DNA from: JALOLG01 sp963776935 | Lineage (GTDB): Bacteria; Actinomycetota; Acidimicrobiia; Acidimicrobiales; Ilumatobacteraceae | NCBI GenBank assembly: GCA_963776935.1 | Contig: CAVZOP010000010.1 | Coordinates: forward strand, 62,001-126,000 | Direction: 5' to 3' | DNA: 64,000 bases | Shown here: positions 1-8,237 of the stretch, piece after piece | How the letters are laid out: each line of letters starts with the position of its first letter | How positions within the stretch are numbered: the first letter of the stretch is position 1 | Translations under genes and position numbers: made by a program | The notes under the pieces: model-generated | Databases searched by the model: none | The model's input: the letters and a program-made list of their open reading frames with translations, nothing else | What the model was told of the DNA's origin: nothing

Positions 1-2
1 TG

Positions 3-1727
3 GCGTTCACGTCGAGGCGCGGCGAGAAGAAGGGCGACTCGACGCTCCACGTCCTGCCCGTCGGCGGACCGGGCGAGACGCGGACGTTGTGCACGATGCC
101 CGATGGCCTCGGTGACGTCGACTGGTCGCCCGACGGCCGGTGGATCGCGTTCACGAGCCGCACCCGCCACGAGCGATACGAGGCCGAGGACGTCAGCTGG
201 CAGGCGCCGCGGAAGATGGAGCGATTCTTCTCGCGGCTCAACGGCGAGGACTGGATCTTCGACCGTCCCCAGCACATCTACGTCGTCGCCGCCGACGGCA
301 CGGGCACGCCGCGCAACCTGACGCCGGGTGATTTCGAGCACAACGGCACCGCCTGGCTGCCCGACTCGTCGGCGATCGTCACGAGCAGCGCCCGCCACGA
401 CACCTGGGATCGCGACCTCGCCACCGATCTCTACCTCGTGCCGGTCGACGGCGACGGCGAGATCCGGGCACTGACCAAGCACACCGGCGGATATGCGTCG
501 CCGGCGGTGTCCCCGGACGGCCGGCTCGTCGCGTTCTTGGGCGACGACGACCCGTCGACCTATCCGCAGAACCCCAAGGTCGGCGTGATCAGCGTCGACG
601 GCGGTGAGCACCGCTGGATCAGCACGGGACTCGACCGCACGTTCGCTCCGACCGGCGGGTACCCGGCGCCCGTGTGGATCGACGACGAGTCGCTGTACGC
701 GCTGGCCGAGGACCGCGGCGACACCCACCTGTACCGACTCCACATCGATGGCCGCGACCCCGAGCAGATCACGGTTGGCGACATCACCGTTCACGGCTTC
801 GACGCGGCCGGCGGCACGGTCGCATTGGCGCGAGCGACGGTCGACCGGCCGGCCGAGATCCACACTCTCGACGGCCCGGTCACGGCGATCACCAAGAACT
901 TCCTCGGATGGGAGAAGTTCGCCGTGCCGTGCGCCGACGGCTCCGACGAGATCGACGCGTGGATCATGCGACCGGCCGAGTTCGACCCGTCGAAGTCGTA
1001 CCCGGTTCTGCTCAACGTCCACGGCGGACCGTTCACGCAGTACGGCGAGTACTTCTTCGACGAGGCCCAGATGCAGGCCGCGGCCGGCTTCGTGGTGCTG
1101 ATGTCGAACCCGAGGGGCGGCAGCGGTCGCCACACCGCGTGGGGGCAGGCGATCCTCGGGCCGAAGCACCAGAAGGCGCCCGGAACCGGTTGGGGCTCGG
1201 TCGACGCCGACGACGTGATCGCCGTGCTCGACACCGCGCTCGAGCGCTACCCGTTCTGCGACGGCGCCCGGGTCGGAATGCTCGGCGGCAGCTACGGCGG
1301 GTACATGGCCACCCTGCTCGCCGCCCGCCACGGCGACCGCTTCAAGGCGATCTGCTCCGAACGGGCGGTCAACAACCTCCTCAACGAGGAGTGGTCGAGC
1401 GACATCGGCACCGTGTTCCGGATCGAGCACGGACCGAACCCGGTCGAGGATCCCGACGAGTACCTCCGGATGTCGCCATCCATGTGGGTGCGCGACATCC
1501 ACGTGCCGATGCTGATCATCCACTCGGAGGAGGACTACCGCTGCCCGATCAACCAGGCCGAGGAGCTGTGGGTCGCGCTCCGGCTGCTCGAGCGCGACGT
1601 GACCTTCTACCGCTTCCCCGGCGAGAACCACGAGCTGTCGCGGTCCGGTTCGCCGGTGCACCGCCGAATGCGGGCGGAGATCATCCTCGACTTCTTCGCC
1701 GAACGACTCGGGCGGGACACTGCGTGA
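3..1727 (+). CDS. S9 family prolyl oligopeptidase-like peptidase, 5' partial
   Basis: C-terminal part of a serine peptidase of the prolyl oligopeptidase/acylaminoacyl-peptidase family. The frame is open to the window edge, so the start lies upstream; the first in-frame ATG (87) is internal, because the codons before it already encode beta-propeller-like sequence. The first half has repeated WSPDGRWIAF / VSPDGRLVAFLG blade motifs (TolB/WD40-type propeller). The second half is an alpha/beta-hydrolase domain with nucleophile elbow GGSYGGYM (about 1283-1308), an Asp region HSEEDYRCP (about 1521-1547) and the His in GENHELS (about 1618-1640), so the Ser-Asp-His triad looks intact. The next gene starts at a GTGA overlap with this stop. 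Substrate is unknown; the family cleaves short or N-acylated peptides. Confidence 0.9.
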   Translation, partial: AFTSRRGEKKGDSTLHVLPVGGPGETRTLCTMPDGLGDVDWSPDGRWIAFTSRTRHERYEAEDVSWQAPRKMERFFSRLNGEDWIFDRPQHIYVVAADGTGTPRNLTPGDFEHNGTAWLPDSSAIVTSSARHDTWDRDLATDLYLVPVDGDGEIRALTKHTGGYASPAVSPDGRLVAFLGDDDPSTYPQNPKVGVISVDGGEHRWISTGLDRTFAPTGGYPAPVWIDDESLYALAEDRGDTHLYRLHIDGRDPEQITVGDITVHGFDAAGGTVALARATVDRPAEIHTLDGPVTAITKNFLGWEKFAVPCADGSDEIDAWIMRPAEFDPSKSYPVLLNVHGGPFTQYGEYFFDEAQMQAAAGFVVLMSNPRGGSGRHTAWGQAILGPKHQKAPGTGWGSVDADDVIAVLDTALERYPFCDGARVGMLGGSYGGYMATLLAARHGDRFKAICSERAVNNLLNEEWSSDIGTVFRIEHGPNPVEDPDEYLRMSPSMWVRDIHVPMLIIHSEEDYRCPINQAEELWVALRLLERDVTFYRFPGENHELSRSGSPVHRRMRAEIILDFFAERLGRDTA

Positions 1728-4607
1728 CGTTCGCGGGATCGCGCCGGACGCGCCGTGCGCGTCAGCGGTCCCACCATGTCGGGCTGGCGGCGCTCCGATC
1801 CGCCGCCGTCGGCGCGGTCGTGGTCGCCGCGTCGCTCGCCACGGCCACGATCCCGGTCTCGGTCGCGGCGCCGTGTGACGGGTCGGCCGATTCGCCATCG
1901 TTCGTCCGTCACGTCGACCGCCTCGCCAGCACGGTCACGGTCGAGATCCTCAACGCATCGGCAGTCCGACACGGTGTCAGCGCGTCGCGCCGTCGAAACG
2001 GCCGGGGGAACGATCGTCGACACCGCGCCGAGCGGGGTGATGCTCGCAAGCGTGCCAGCAGTGGCCGCCGCCGACCTCAGGGACGAGCTCGGCGGGCGGG
2101 CGCGCCGGCCTGTGCATCTCGACGTGCGACCCGAGCAGGTGGGCGGAGCGGGCTTCGGACCCACGTTGGGTTCGGAAGTCGCCATCACGAACGCCTCCGC
2201 CTGGCACACCGCGGGGCTGATCGGAAACGGCGTCAGGATCGGCGTCATCGACTTCTTCGACGTCAACGCGTACTGGAACATCGGCGAGATGGGCCCCGCA
2301 CCGGTCGCCAACGTCACGGCCCGCTGCATCTCCGAGGGCAACGACTGCTCCGGCGAGTTCTTCGACGGGATGGATGGTGGCGGCGACAACCACGGCCCGG
2401 CCGTGGTCGAGATCGTCAAGGACATGGCACCCGGGGCGCAGATCTACATCGGGCGCGCCTCCACCGAGAGCGACTACTACGCGTTGGTCGACTGGTTCGC
2501 GGCGCAGGGTGTGCGGGTCATCAGCCGCTCCCTCGGCAGCCGTTACGACGGCCCGGGTGACGGGCGCGGCGCCCTCGACGGCGTTGCCGACTACGCCGTC
2601 GATCGCGGGATCACATGGATCAACTCGGGCGGCAACAACGCGATCAACCGCTACTACCGCTCGCCCGTCCGGCTGATCGGCACGTCGGTGGCGTTCGGTG
2701 CCGCCGGCAGCGACACGTGGCTGCGCTTCAACGGCTGCATCGCGCCGGGTGGCGTGCGCTGGGTCCACGACTGGGACACCCCGCCCGCGCAGCGCACCAA
2801 CTACGACGTCTTCCTCTACCACTCACCGACCGGGAGCCCCTCCACGAACGACCTCGTCGACTCGGGGACCGCCGACCAGACGAGCGGAGCGCCGCCGCTC
2901 GAGGTCATCCAGGGCGCTGCGTGTCCGGCGCCCGGCCACTCGTTCTACATGCGGATCGACCACGTCGCCGGCGACCCGTCCGGCGACGTGATCGAGATCC
3001 TCGACTACGGCGACGGGATGGCGCAGCACGTCCAGGCCCCGTTCTCGGCCGCCACGTCGATCGTCGACTCCGCCAACGCGGGCGTGGTCGCCGTCGGTGC
3101 CGTCGATCCGCCCGGCTCGGGAACGCTCGGCCCGTACAGCTCGCAGGGCCCGACCAACGACGGGCGAGTGAAGCCCGACGTCTCCGCCGTCTCGGGGTTT
3201 GACAGTGCGACGTTCGGCGCCAAGTTCTCGGGCACCAGCGCCGCCGCGCCCGTCGTCGCCGGCGGTGCGGCGCTGCTGCTCGGCGCCAACCTGGCCGCCG
3301 GCGCACGCGAGCTCGGCGATCTGCTGCGCAACTCGGTCGTCGACCGCGGTCCGAGCGGCCCCGACAACTTCTTCGGCATCGGCGAGTTCCGTCTCGCGGC
3401 ACCGCCGTCCACGACCGTCTCGAACCAGCCGTCGCGATACGTGCCGCTCACGTCGCCGACACGCATCCTCGACACCCGTCCGTCAGGACCGATCGGTCCG
3501 GCCAACCTCGTCGGCACGCTCTGGCCGGGCGAGATCCTCGACGTCCCGATCGCCGGTGTCGCCGGCATCCCGGCAGCGGGACTCACGGCGGTGGCGATCA
3601 ACCTCACGCTCGTCGGTGCCGCCCGCACCGGGTACGGCCAGGCGCTGCCCACCTTCGCCGCTCCCGTCGGCGCGTTCTCGAGCTTCAACCTCGACGCCGC
3701 CCCGCAGACCCGGCCCAACTTCGCGATCGTCCCGATCGGCCAGGGTGGTTCGATCAGCGTCTACTCGAACACCGGTGGGAACGCGATCATCGACGTGCTC
3801 GGGTACTTCACGGCGGCCGGCGGTCCGACCACGGACGGCCGGTTCGTGGGTCTCCCCACGTCGCAGCGCGTGCTCGACACGCGCCGCGATGGCGGCCAGC
3901 CGCTGGCGACCGGTGGCACGATCAACTTCGGCCTGCCGTCCGGTGTGCCGGCGAACCAGATCGAGGCGCTCGTCGTCAACATCACCGGGACGTCGACGAT
4001 CGGTGAGGGTTTCGTGCAGGCCTATCCCGGCGGCAACAACGGCGACATCTACAAGACGTCGACGCTCAACCTCACGCCCAGCAGCACGGCAGCCAACACG
4101 GTCATCGTGCCGGTCACCTCGACCGGCGTCAGCCTGTTCGCCGAGCTCGGCCCCGGCGGCAGCGCCCACGTGATCGCCGACGTGACCGGCTACATCACGT
4201 CGGCCGCCGCCGCGCCCGCACCGACGGGGCTGTTCGTACCGGTCTCGCCAGGCCGCGCCTACGACTCGCGCAACGTGGCGCCGACGATCGACGACGGCGC
4301 CCAACTCGTCGTCTCGGCCAACAGTGCGCCCGGCGTGTTCGTCCCACCCGGCGCCTCCGGGGTGGTGTGGAACTTCACTGCCACCGGCACCACCCGCTAC
4401 GGCTTCTTGAAGGCGTGGGCGACCGGCAGCGCCGAGCCGCCGACGTCGGCGTTGAACTGGCCGACGTCGGGGATGACCGTCGCCAACGCCGGCATCACCC
4501 GACCCGACGCGGCCGCCCAGGTCACGCTCAGCCCGACCGACGAGAACGGCGCCACCAACGGACCGCTCACCCACGTGATCGCCGACGTGTTCGGCTACTT
4601 CACGTGA
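1724..4607 (+). CDS. Secreted subtilisin-like (S8) serine protease with three C-terminal repeats; frameshifted near 1990
   Basis: Secreted S8 peptidase. The GTG start at 1724 overlaps the preceding TGA. The first about 90 codons, in that frame, encode a basic N-terminus, a hydrophobic signal segment (AAVGAVVVAASLATATIP) and an Ala-x-Ala-like exit. The mature protein continues in the +1 frame, and dropping one C of the CC at 1990-1991 joins both parts into VSASRVETAGG. Without the join the downstream frame would begin with Arg-rich nonsense. Catalytic motifs are Asp in RIGVIDFF, His in GGDNHGPAV, oxyanion Asn in NSGGNNA and Ser in FSGTSAAAP. From about 3436 to the end there are three about 120-130 residue units, each starting around LDTR/YDSR and ending DVxGYF/I, shared with the large secreted protein at 58642-61578. 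Substrate unknown. Confidence 0.85.
3436..4604 (+). repeat. Three tandem about 120-130 aa domain repeats (DTR...DVxGYF) within the S8 protease
   Basis: Units at roughly 3436-3815, 3838-4200 and 4225-4604. Shared landmarks are FVP/YVP near the start, then LDTR (YDSR in unit 3), a VP....AVAINLT-like strand, and IIDVLGYF / IADVTGYI / IADVFGYF at the end. They are diverged at DNA level, so they are old duplications. A role as cell-wall or surface-binding beta domains is inference. Confidence 0.75.
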
Positions 4608-4617
4608 GCTGTGGCAC

Positions 4618-5403
4618 TCACCCCTCGTCGACCCAACCGTCGATCAGCTTGCGGGCGATCGAGATGCCGGGCGGGATCATCGGCAGCTCGTCGCGCCGGT
4701 ACCAGTTGGCCTCGGCGATTTCGGTCGGGTCGCAGGCGATCTCGCCCGACTCGTAGTCGGCGCGGAACCCGATCATCAAGCTGTGCGGGAACGGCCACGG
4801 CTGGCTGCCTTGGTACCGGGGGTTGGCGACGGTCACCCCGACCTCCTCGCGGACCTCCCGGATCACCGCCGACTCGAGCGACTCACCGGGCTCGACGAAG
4901 CCGGCGAGACAGGAGAACATCGGCACCGTCCACTGCACGCCGCGGGCGAGCAGCGCCTCTTGGTCGGGCCCGGGCTCACCCCGCGTGACGAGCGTGATCA
5001 TCGCCGGCGCCAGGCGTGGGAACGCCATGAGCGAGCACGCCGGACATCGCATCGCCCGCTCGCTGCGGGCGAGCTCGGTGGGCTCACCACAGCGGCCGCA
5101 GTAGCGATGGGTGCGGGCCCACTCGACGATCTGCACCGCCCGCCCGGCGGCCAGCCACTCGTCCTCCGACGCCCGGCCGTGGAACACGCGCAGGTCGAGG
5201 GCCGCTCCGTCGCTCGGGTCGTCGTCGCTCGGGACGTCGACCGCCCACCAGGCCACGCCGCCGACGATGCCGACGAGATGGGCGGTCCAGTCGGGCGAGG
5301 CGATCGCCGGCTCCAGCCACACTGATGAACCGATGACGTGCACGTAGAGGGCATCCCCGCGGTGATCGGTTGGCAGCACGACGAGCGGGACGAACGAGGT
5401 CAC
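4618..5403 (-). CDS. nudC: NAD+/NADH diphosphatase (Nudix hydrolase)
   Basis: Cytoplasmic NUDIX hydrolase of the NudC type, which splits NAD(H) or removes NAD caps from RNA to give NMN and AMP. A four-Cys zinc ribbon (YCGRCGEP ... MRCPACS) precedes the Nudix box, which fits G-x5-E-x7-REVxEEVGV (GFVEPGESLESAVIREVREE). The NudC-specific SQPWPFPHS motif follows about 20 residues later and separates it from generic Nudix enzymes. Its 261 residues are usual for the family. The GTG start at 5403 faces the 346-nt divergent region that holds the palindrome array. It converges on the S8 protease gene with an 11-nt gap. Confidence 0.93.
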   Translation of the reverse strand: MTSFVPLVVLPTDHRGDALYVHVIGSSVWLEPAIASPDWTAHLVGIVGGVAWWAVDVPSDDDPSDGAALDLRVFHGRASEDEWLAAGRAVQIVEWARTHRYCGRCGEPTELARSERAMRCPACSLMAFPRLAPAMITLVTRGEPGPDQEALLARGVQWTVPMFSCLAGFVEPGESLESAVIREVREEVGVTVANPRYQGSQPWPFPHSLMIGFRADYESGEIACDPTEIAEANWYRRDELPMIPPGISIARKLIDGWVDEG

Positions 5404-5461
5404 CCTCGATCTCTACCACGCGTCCACCCACCGCCGGCAGGCGACGCTGCGAACCCGCCAA

Positions 5462-5690
5462 ATCGAACAGTTCGATCTGATTCGCGACTGGTGTCGAGCC
5501 CGGGCGAACTGTTCGACGTGGATCGACGCGAGGCGGACGGCCAGATCGAACAGTTCGATCTCATTCGCGACAGGTGTCGAGTCAGTTCGAACTGTTCGAC
5601 GTGGATCGACGCGAGGCGGACAGCCAGATCGAACAGTTCGATCTCATTCGCGACAGGTGTCGAGCCCGGGCGAACTGTTCGATCGGGTTC
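5462..5690. repeat. 83-bp tandem repeat (2.7 copies) carrying six phased CGAAC-W-GTTCG palindromes
   Basis: The unit begins at 5462, 5545 and 5628, an exact 83-bp period with few substitutions. Each unit holds CGAACAGTTCG (5464-5474, 5547-5557, 5630-5640) and its reverse complement CGAACTGTTCG (5505-5515, 5588-5598, 5671-5681). The six centres are 41, 42, 41, 42 and 41 bp apart, about four helical turns, so all sites lie on one face of the DNA. It occupies the divergent gap between nudC and the CstB-like gene, ending about 40 bp before the latter's -10 candidate. Most likely a multi-site operator. Reading frames through it are repeat artefacts. Confidence 0.85.
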
Positions 5691-5720
5691 GACAGCGCCG
5701 GGGCGGTGAGTGCCGACTGC

Positions 5721-5742
5721 TAGCCTTTGTACGGACAAGGGG
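5721..5742 (+). promoter_or_regulatory. Candidate -10 box and ribosome binding site of the CstB-like gene
   Basis: TAGCCT at 5721-5726 fits the TAnnnT -10 pattern. AAGGGG at 5737-5742 sits 7 nt before the ATG at 5750 and decides that start over the upstream in-frame ATG at 5657, which lies inside the repeat array. Confidence 0.5.
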
Positions 5743-5749
5743 ATCCGAA

Positions 5750-7132
5750 ATGCGGTTCAACCAGTACTACCTGGAGTGCCTGTCGCACGCTTCCTACCTG
5801 ATCGGGGACGAGACGACCGGGCGCGCCGTCGTCGTCGATCCGCAACGCGACATCCACGAGTACGTGGCCGACGCCGAGGCCGATGGGCTGACGATCGAGC
5901 TCGTGATCGAGACCCACTTCCACGCCGACTTCCTGTCGGGTCACCTCGAACTGGCCGCCGCGACGGGTGCGACGATCGCCTACTCGGCGGTCGCCGAGCC
6001 CGAGTTCGCCCATCGCAAGCTGGCCGACGGCGAACGTCACTCGCTCGGCGACGTCGTGCTCGAGTTCCGCCACACGCCCGGCCACACCCCCGAGTCGATG
6101 AGCATCGTGGTCTGGGAGCACGCCGACGACGACACGCCATACGGCGTGCTCACGGGCGACACGTTGTTCATCGGCGACGTGGGACGCCCCGACCTGCTGT
6201 CGTCGTTGGGTTGCACGCGTGACGAGCTCGCCGACCAGTTGTACGACAGCCTCCGCACGAAGTTGCTCACGTTGCCCGACGAGACCCGCGTGTATCCCGC
6301 GCACGGCGCCGGTTCGGCGTGCGGCAAGAACCTGTCGACCGACCTGTGGTCGACGATCGGCGACCAGCGGCGGACGAACTACGCAGTGCAGGCACCCGAC
6401 CGGGCGACGTTCATCCGACTCGTCACCGAGGGCCAACCGCCGGCGCCCGGCTACTTCGGCTACGACGCGATGCTCAACCGCCAGGAACGCGAGCTGCTCG
6501 ACGAAGACACGCCGCCGACCCCGCTGACGTACGACGAGATGACGGCCGCCGTCGCCGCCGGCGCGGTGCTCATCGACGGGCGTGACCCCGAGGAGTTCGC
6601 CCGTGGCCACCTCCGCGGGGCGATCAACATCGGCCTCGGAGGGCGCTATGCCGAGTTTGCCGGATCGGTCGTCCAGCCCGACGTCGACATCGTGCTGATG
6701 GTCGAACGTGGCGACGAGTTGCAGAGCAAGAACCGCCTCGCCCGCATCGGGTTCGACCGCGTGATCGGGTGCCTCGACGACCCGTACAAGGCGATGTTCG
6801 TCCATCGCGACCAGGTCCAGATCGCGTCGCGCCTCACCGCGGCGGCGTTCGACGAACGTCATCGCGACATCGCCGACCTCCAGGTCGTCGACGTGCGCAA
6901 CCCGGGCGAGGTCGCGGGCGGCGCGATCGCGGGTGCGATCCCGATCCCCGTCGGCCAGCTGCCGTCACGGACGTCGGAGCTCGACCCGCACCGACCGACC
7001 GTCGTCTACTGCGCCGGCGGCTACCGGTCGTCGGTCGCGGCCAGCGTGTTGCGCCAGCGTGGCTTCGCCGACGTGTCCGACATCATCGGCGGCTACAACG
7101 CGTACGCGGAGGCCTCCCGGACGTCGTCCTAG
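5750..7132 (+). CDS. CstB-like persulfide dioxygenase-rhodanese fusion (MBL fold, pseudo-rhodanese, rhodanese)
   Basis: Three-domain sulfur enzyme of 460 aa. The N-terminal metallo-beta-lactamase domain has ETHFHADFLSGH (His56, His58, Asp60), His112 in GHTPES and Asp137 in TGDTLF: the iron-ligand layout of ETHE1/CstB persulfide dioxygenases. A middle rhodanese-like domain (about 265-340) has VLMVERGDE at the active-site loop and no Cys, so it is probably inactive. The C-terminal rhodanese keeps the loop YCAGGYRSS with Cys421. This order matches staphylococcal CstB, which oxidises persulfide sulfur to sulfite/thiosulfate. Inferred role: sulfide/persulfide detoxification. It stands alone behind the six-site palindrome array, and other sulfur-type genes follow within 7 kb. 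The next gene converges on it. Confidence 0.85.
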   Translation: MRFNQYYLECLSHASYLIGDETTGRAVVVDPQRDIHEYVADAEADGLTIELVIETHFHADFLSGHLELAAATGATIAYSAVAEPEFAHRKLADGERHSLGDVVLEFRHTPGHTPESMSIVVWEHADDDTPYGVLTGDTLFIGDVGRPDLLSSLGCTRDELADQLYDSLRTKLLTLPDETRVYPAHGAGSACGKNLSTDLWSTIGDQRRTNYAVQAPDRATFIRLVTEGQPPAPGYFGYDAMLNRQERELLDEDTPPTPLTYDEMTAAVAAGAVLIDGRDPEEFARGHLRGAINIGLGGRYAEFAGSVVQPDVDIVLMVERGDELQSKNRLARIGFDRVIGCLDDPYKAMFVHRDQVQIASRLTAAAFDERHRDIADLQVVDVRNPGEVAGGAIAGAIPIPVGQLPSRTSELDPHRPTVVYCAGGYRSSVAASVLRQRGFADVSDIIGGYNAYAEASRTSS

Positions 7133-7169
7133 CCGCCTCGCTCGGCGGGCGGATGGCGTCGGTCACTGG

Positions 7170-8096
7170 TCAGGCGGGAAGCCGCAACTCGGTGCCCTCG
7201 GCCAGCGCCGCCTGGATCTCCAACGTCTGGTCGAGACACAGGTCACCCGCCGGCGCGATGACGACTTCGTGGGCACCGGCCGCGGCGGTCGCGACGAGGT
7301 CGTCGAGCACCTGGTCGATCGAGCCGTGGTAGCTCGCCCGGTCGCCGTCGACGGCGCGGTCGGTCACGAGCACGTTGGCGCGCACGACCATCTCCAACGC
7401 GTCGGCCTCCCGCCCGTACGCGGCGGCACGGTCGCGGATGTCGGCGAACGTCGGTGCCAGCATCTCGACAGGAACCCCGGCCGGAGCCCAGCCATCGGCG
7501 CGGCGAGCGACGCGATCGAGACCGGCCGGGGTGTCAGCGGACAGCAGGATCGGCGGCCGCGGCCGTGGGACAGGCATGGGGCGCACCGTCGACGGTCGCA
7601 TGCCGACGGCGGACCCCGCGAACGAGCCGACGTCGCCGCTCCACGTCGCGTCGAGGACATCGAGCACCTCCTCGAGCCGGTCATCGGCCTGTTGCGGCGG
7701 TGCGCCGAGCGCGTCGTACTCATCGACGGACCACCCGACGCCGAGACCGATCGTCAACCGGCCATCACTCAGGACGTCGATCGCGGTGAGCGACCTGGCG
7801 AGCGCGACGGGCTGGTACCACGGGGCGACGAGGACGTTGGTGCCGAGCCGGGTCCGGTCGGTCACCGCCGCCGCGAACGAGAGCACCGTGATCGGGTCGA
7901 GGCTGATCCGCTGCTCCTCCGGGAGGCCATCGTCGACGCCGCAGGGATTGGGGGACCGCGGCTCGGTCGGGACCGTCATCCGGTCGAGCACCCACACGGA
8001 GTGGTAGCCGAGCGACTCCGCCGCGGCCGCCGATGCCCGTACCGCGGCGGGCGTGGCCTGACGTCCGAGCTGGGCGAGCTGGATCCCGATCCTCAC
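7170..8096 (-). CDS. LLM class (luciferase-like, probably F420-dependent) oxidoreductase
   Basis: 308-aa TIM-barrel oxidoreductase of the bacterial luciferase-like superfamily. The GTG start at 8096 (VRIGIQLAQLG) is preceded by a good GGAGGT box; longer in-frame extensions look non-coding. Recognisable motifs are the SLGYHSVWVLDR segment, the TRLGTNVLVAPW strand, GLGVGWSVDEYDALG and a C-terminal AGAHEVVIAP strand. Actinobacterial members with this layout usually use F420 (or FMN), but substrate cannot be read from sequence. It lies between two sulfur-type genes, 141 nt downstream of the SulP gene on the same strand, and is convergent with the CstB-like gene. A link to sulfur metabolism is only positional. 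Confidence 0.8.
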   Translation of the reverse strand: MRIGIQLAQLGRQATPAAVRASAAAAESLGYHSVWVLDRMTVPTEPRSPNPCGVDDGLPEEQRISLDPITVLSFAAAVTDRTRLGTNVLVAPWYQPVALARSLTAIDVLSDGRLTIGLGVGWSVDEYDALGAPPQQADDRLEEVLDVLDATWSGDVGSFAGSAVGMRPSTVRPMPVPRPRPPILLSADTPAGLDRVARRADGWAPAGVPVEMLAPTFADIRDRAAAYGREADALEMVVRANVLVTDRAVDGDRASYHGSIDQVLDDLVATAAAGAHEVVIAPAGDLCLDQTLEIQAALAEGTELRLPA

Positions 8097-8237
8097 AAGT
8101 ACCTCCGTGCGTTGACGATTTGACGTCACCGTTGTCCCACGGATGCCTTGCACGGCGCTTGACGGCGGCTCCACGCCTCCATCGCGGCTGGTCAAGCATG
8201 TCAAACCAGCAAGACCTGACTTCAGGCGTGCGACGGT

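Noticed and set aside
674..2560. Long plus-strand frame across the S9 gene and the S8 gene start
   Set aside because: Most of it is a GC-driven shadow with Arg/Pro-rich translation. Only its last part, from 1724, is real as the signal peptide of the S8 protease.
5464..5681. LexA/SOS boxes in the palindrome array
   Set aside because: Actinobacterial LexA sites have four bases between CGAAC and GTTCG; here there is one, and the neighbouring genes are not DNA-repair genes.
5338..5738. Open frames on both strands across the 83-bp repeats
   Set aside because: They arise because 83-bp repeats lack stops in some frames; composition is repetitive and no start with a binding site or domain is present.
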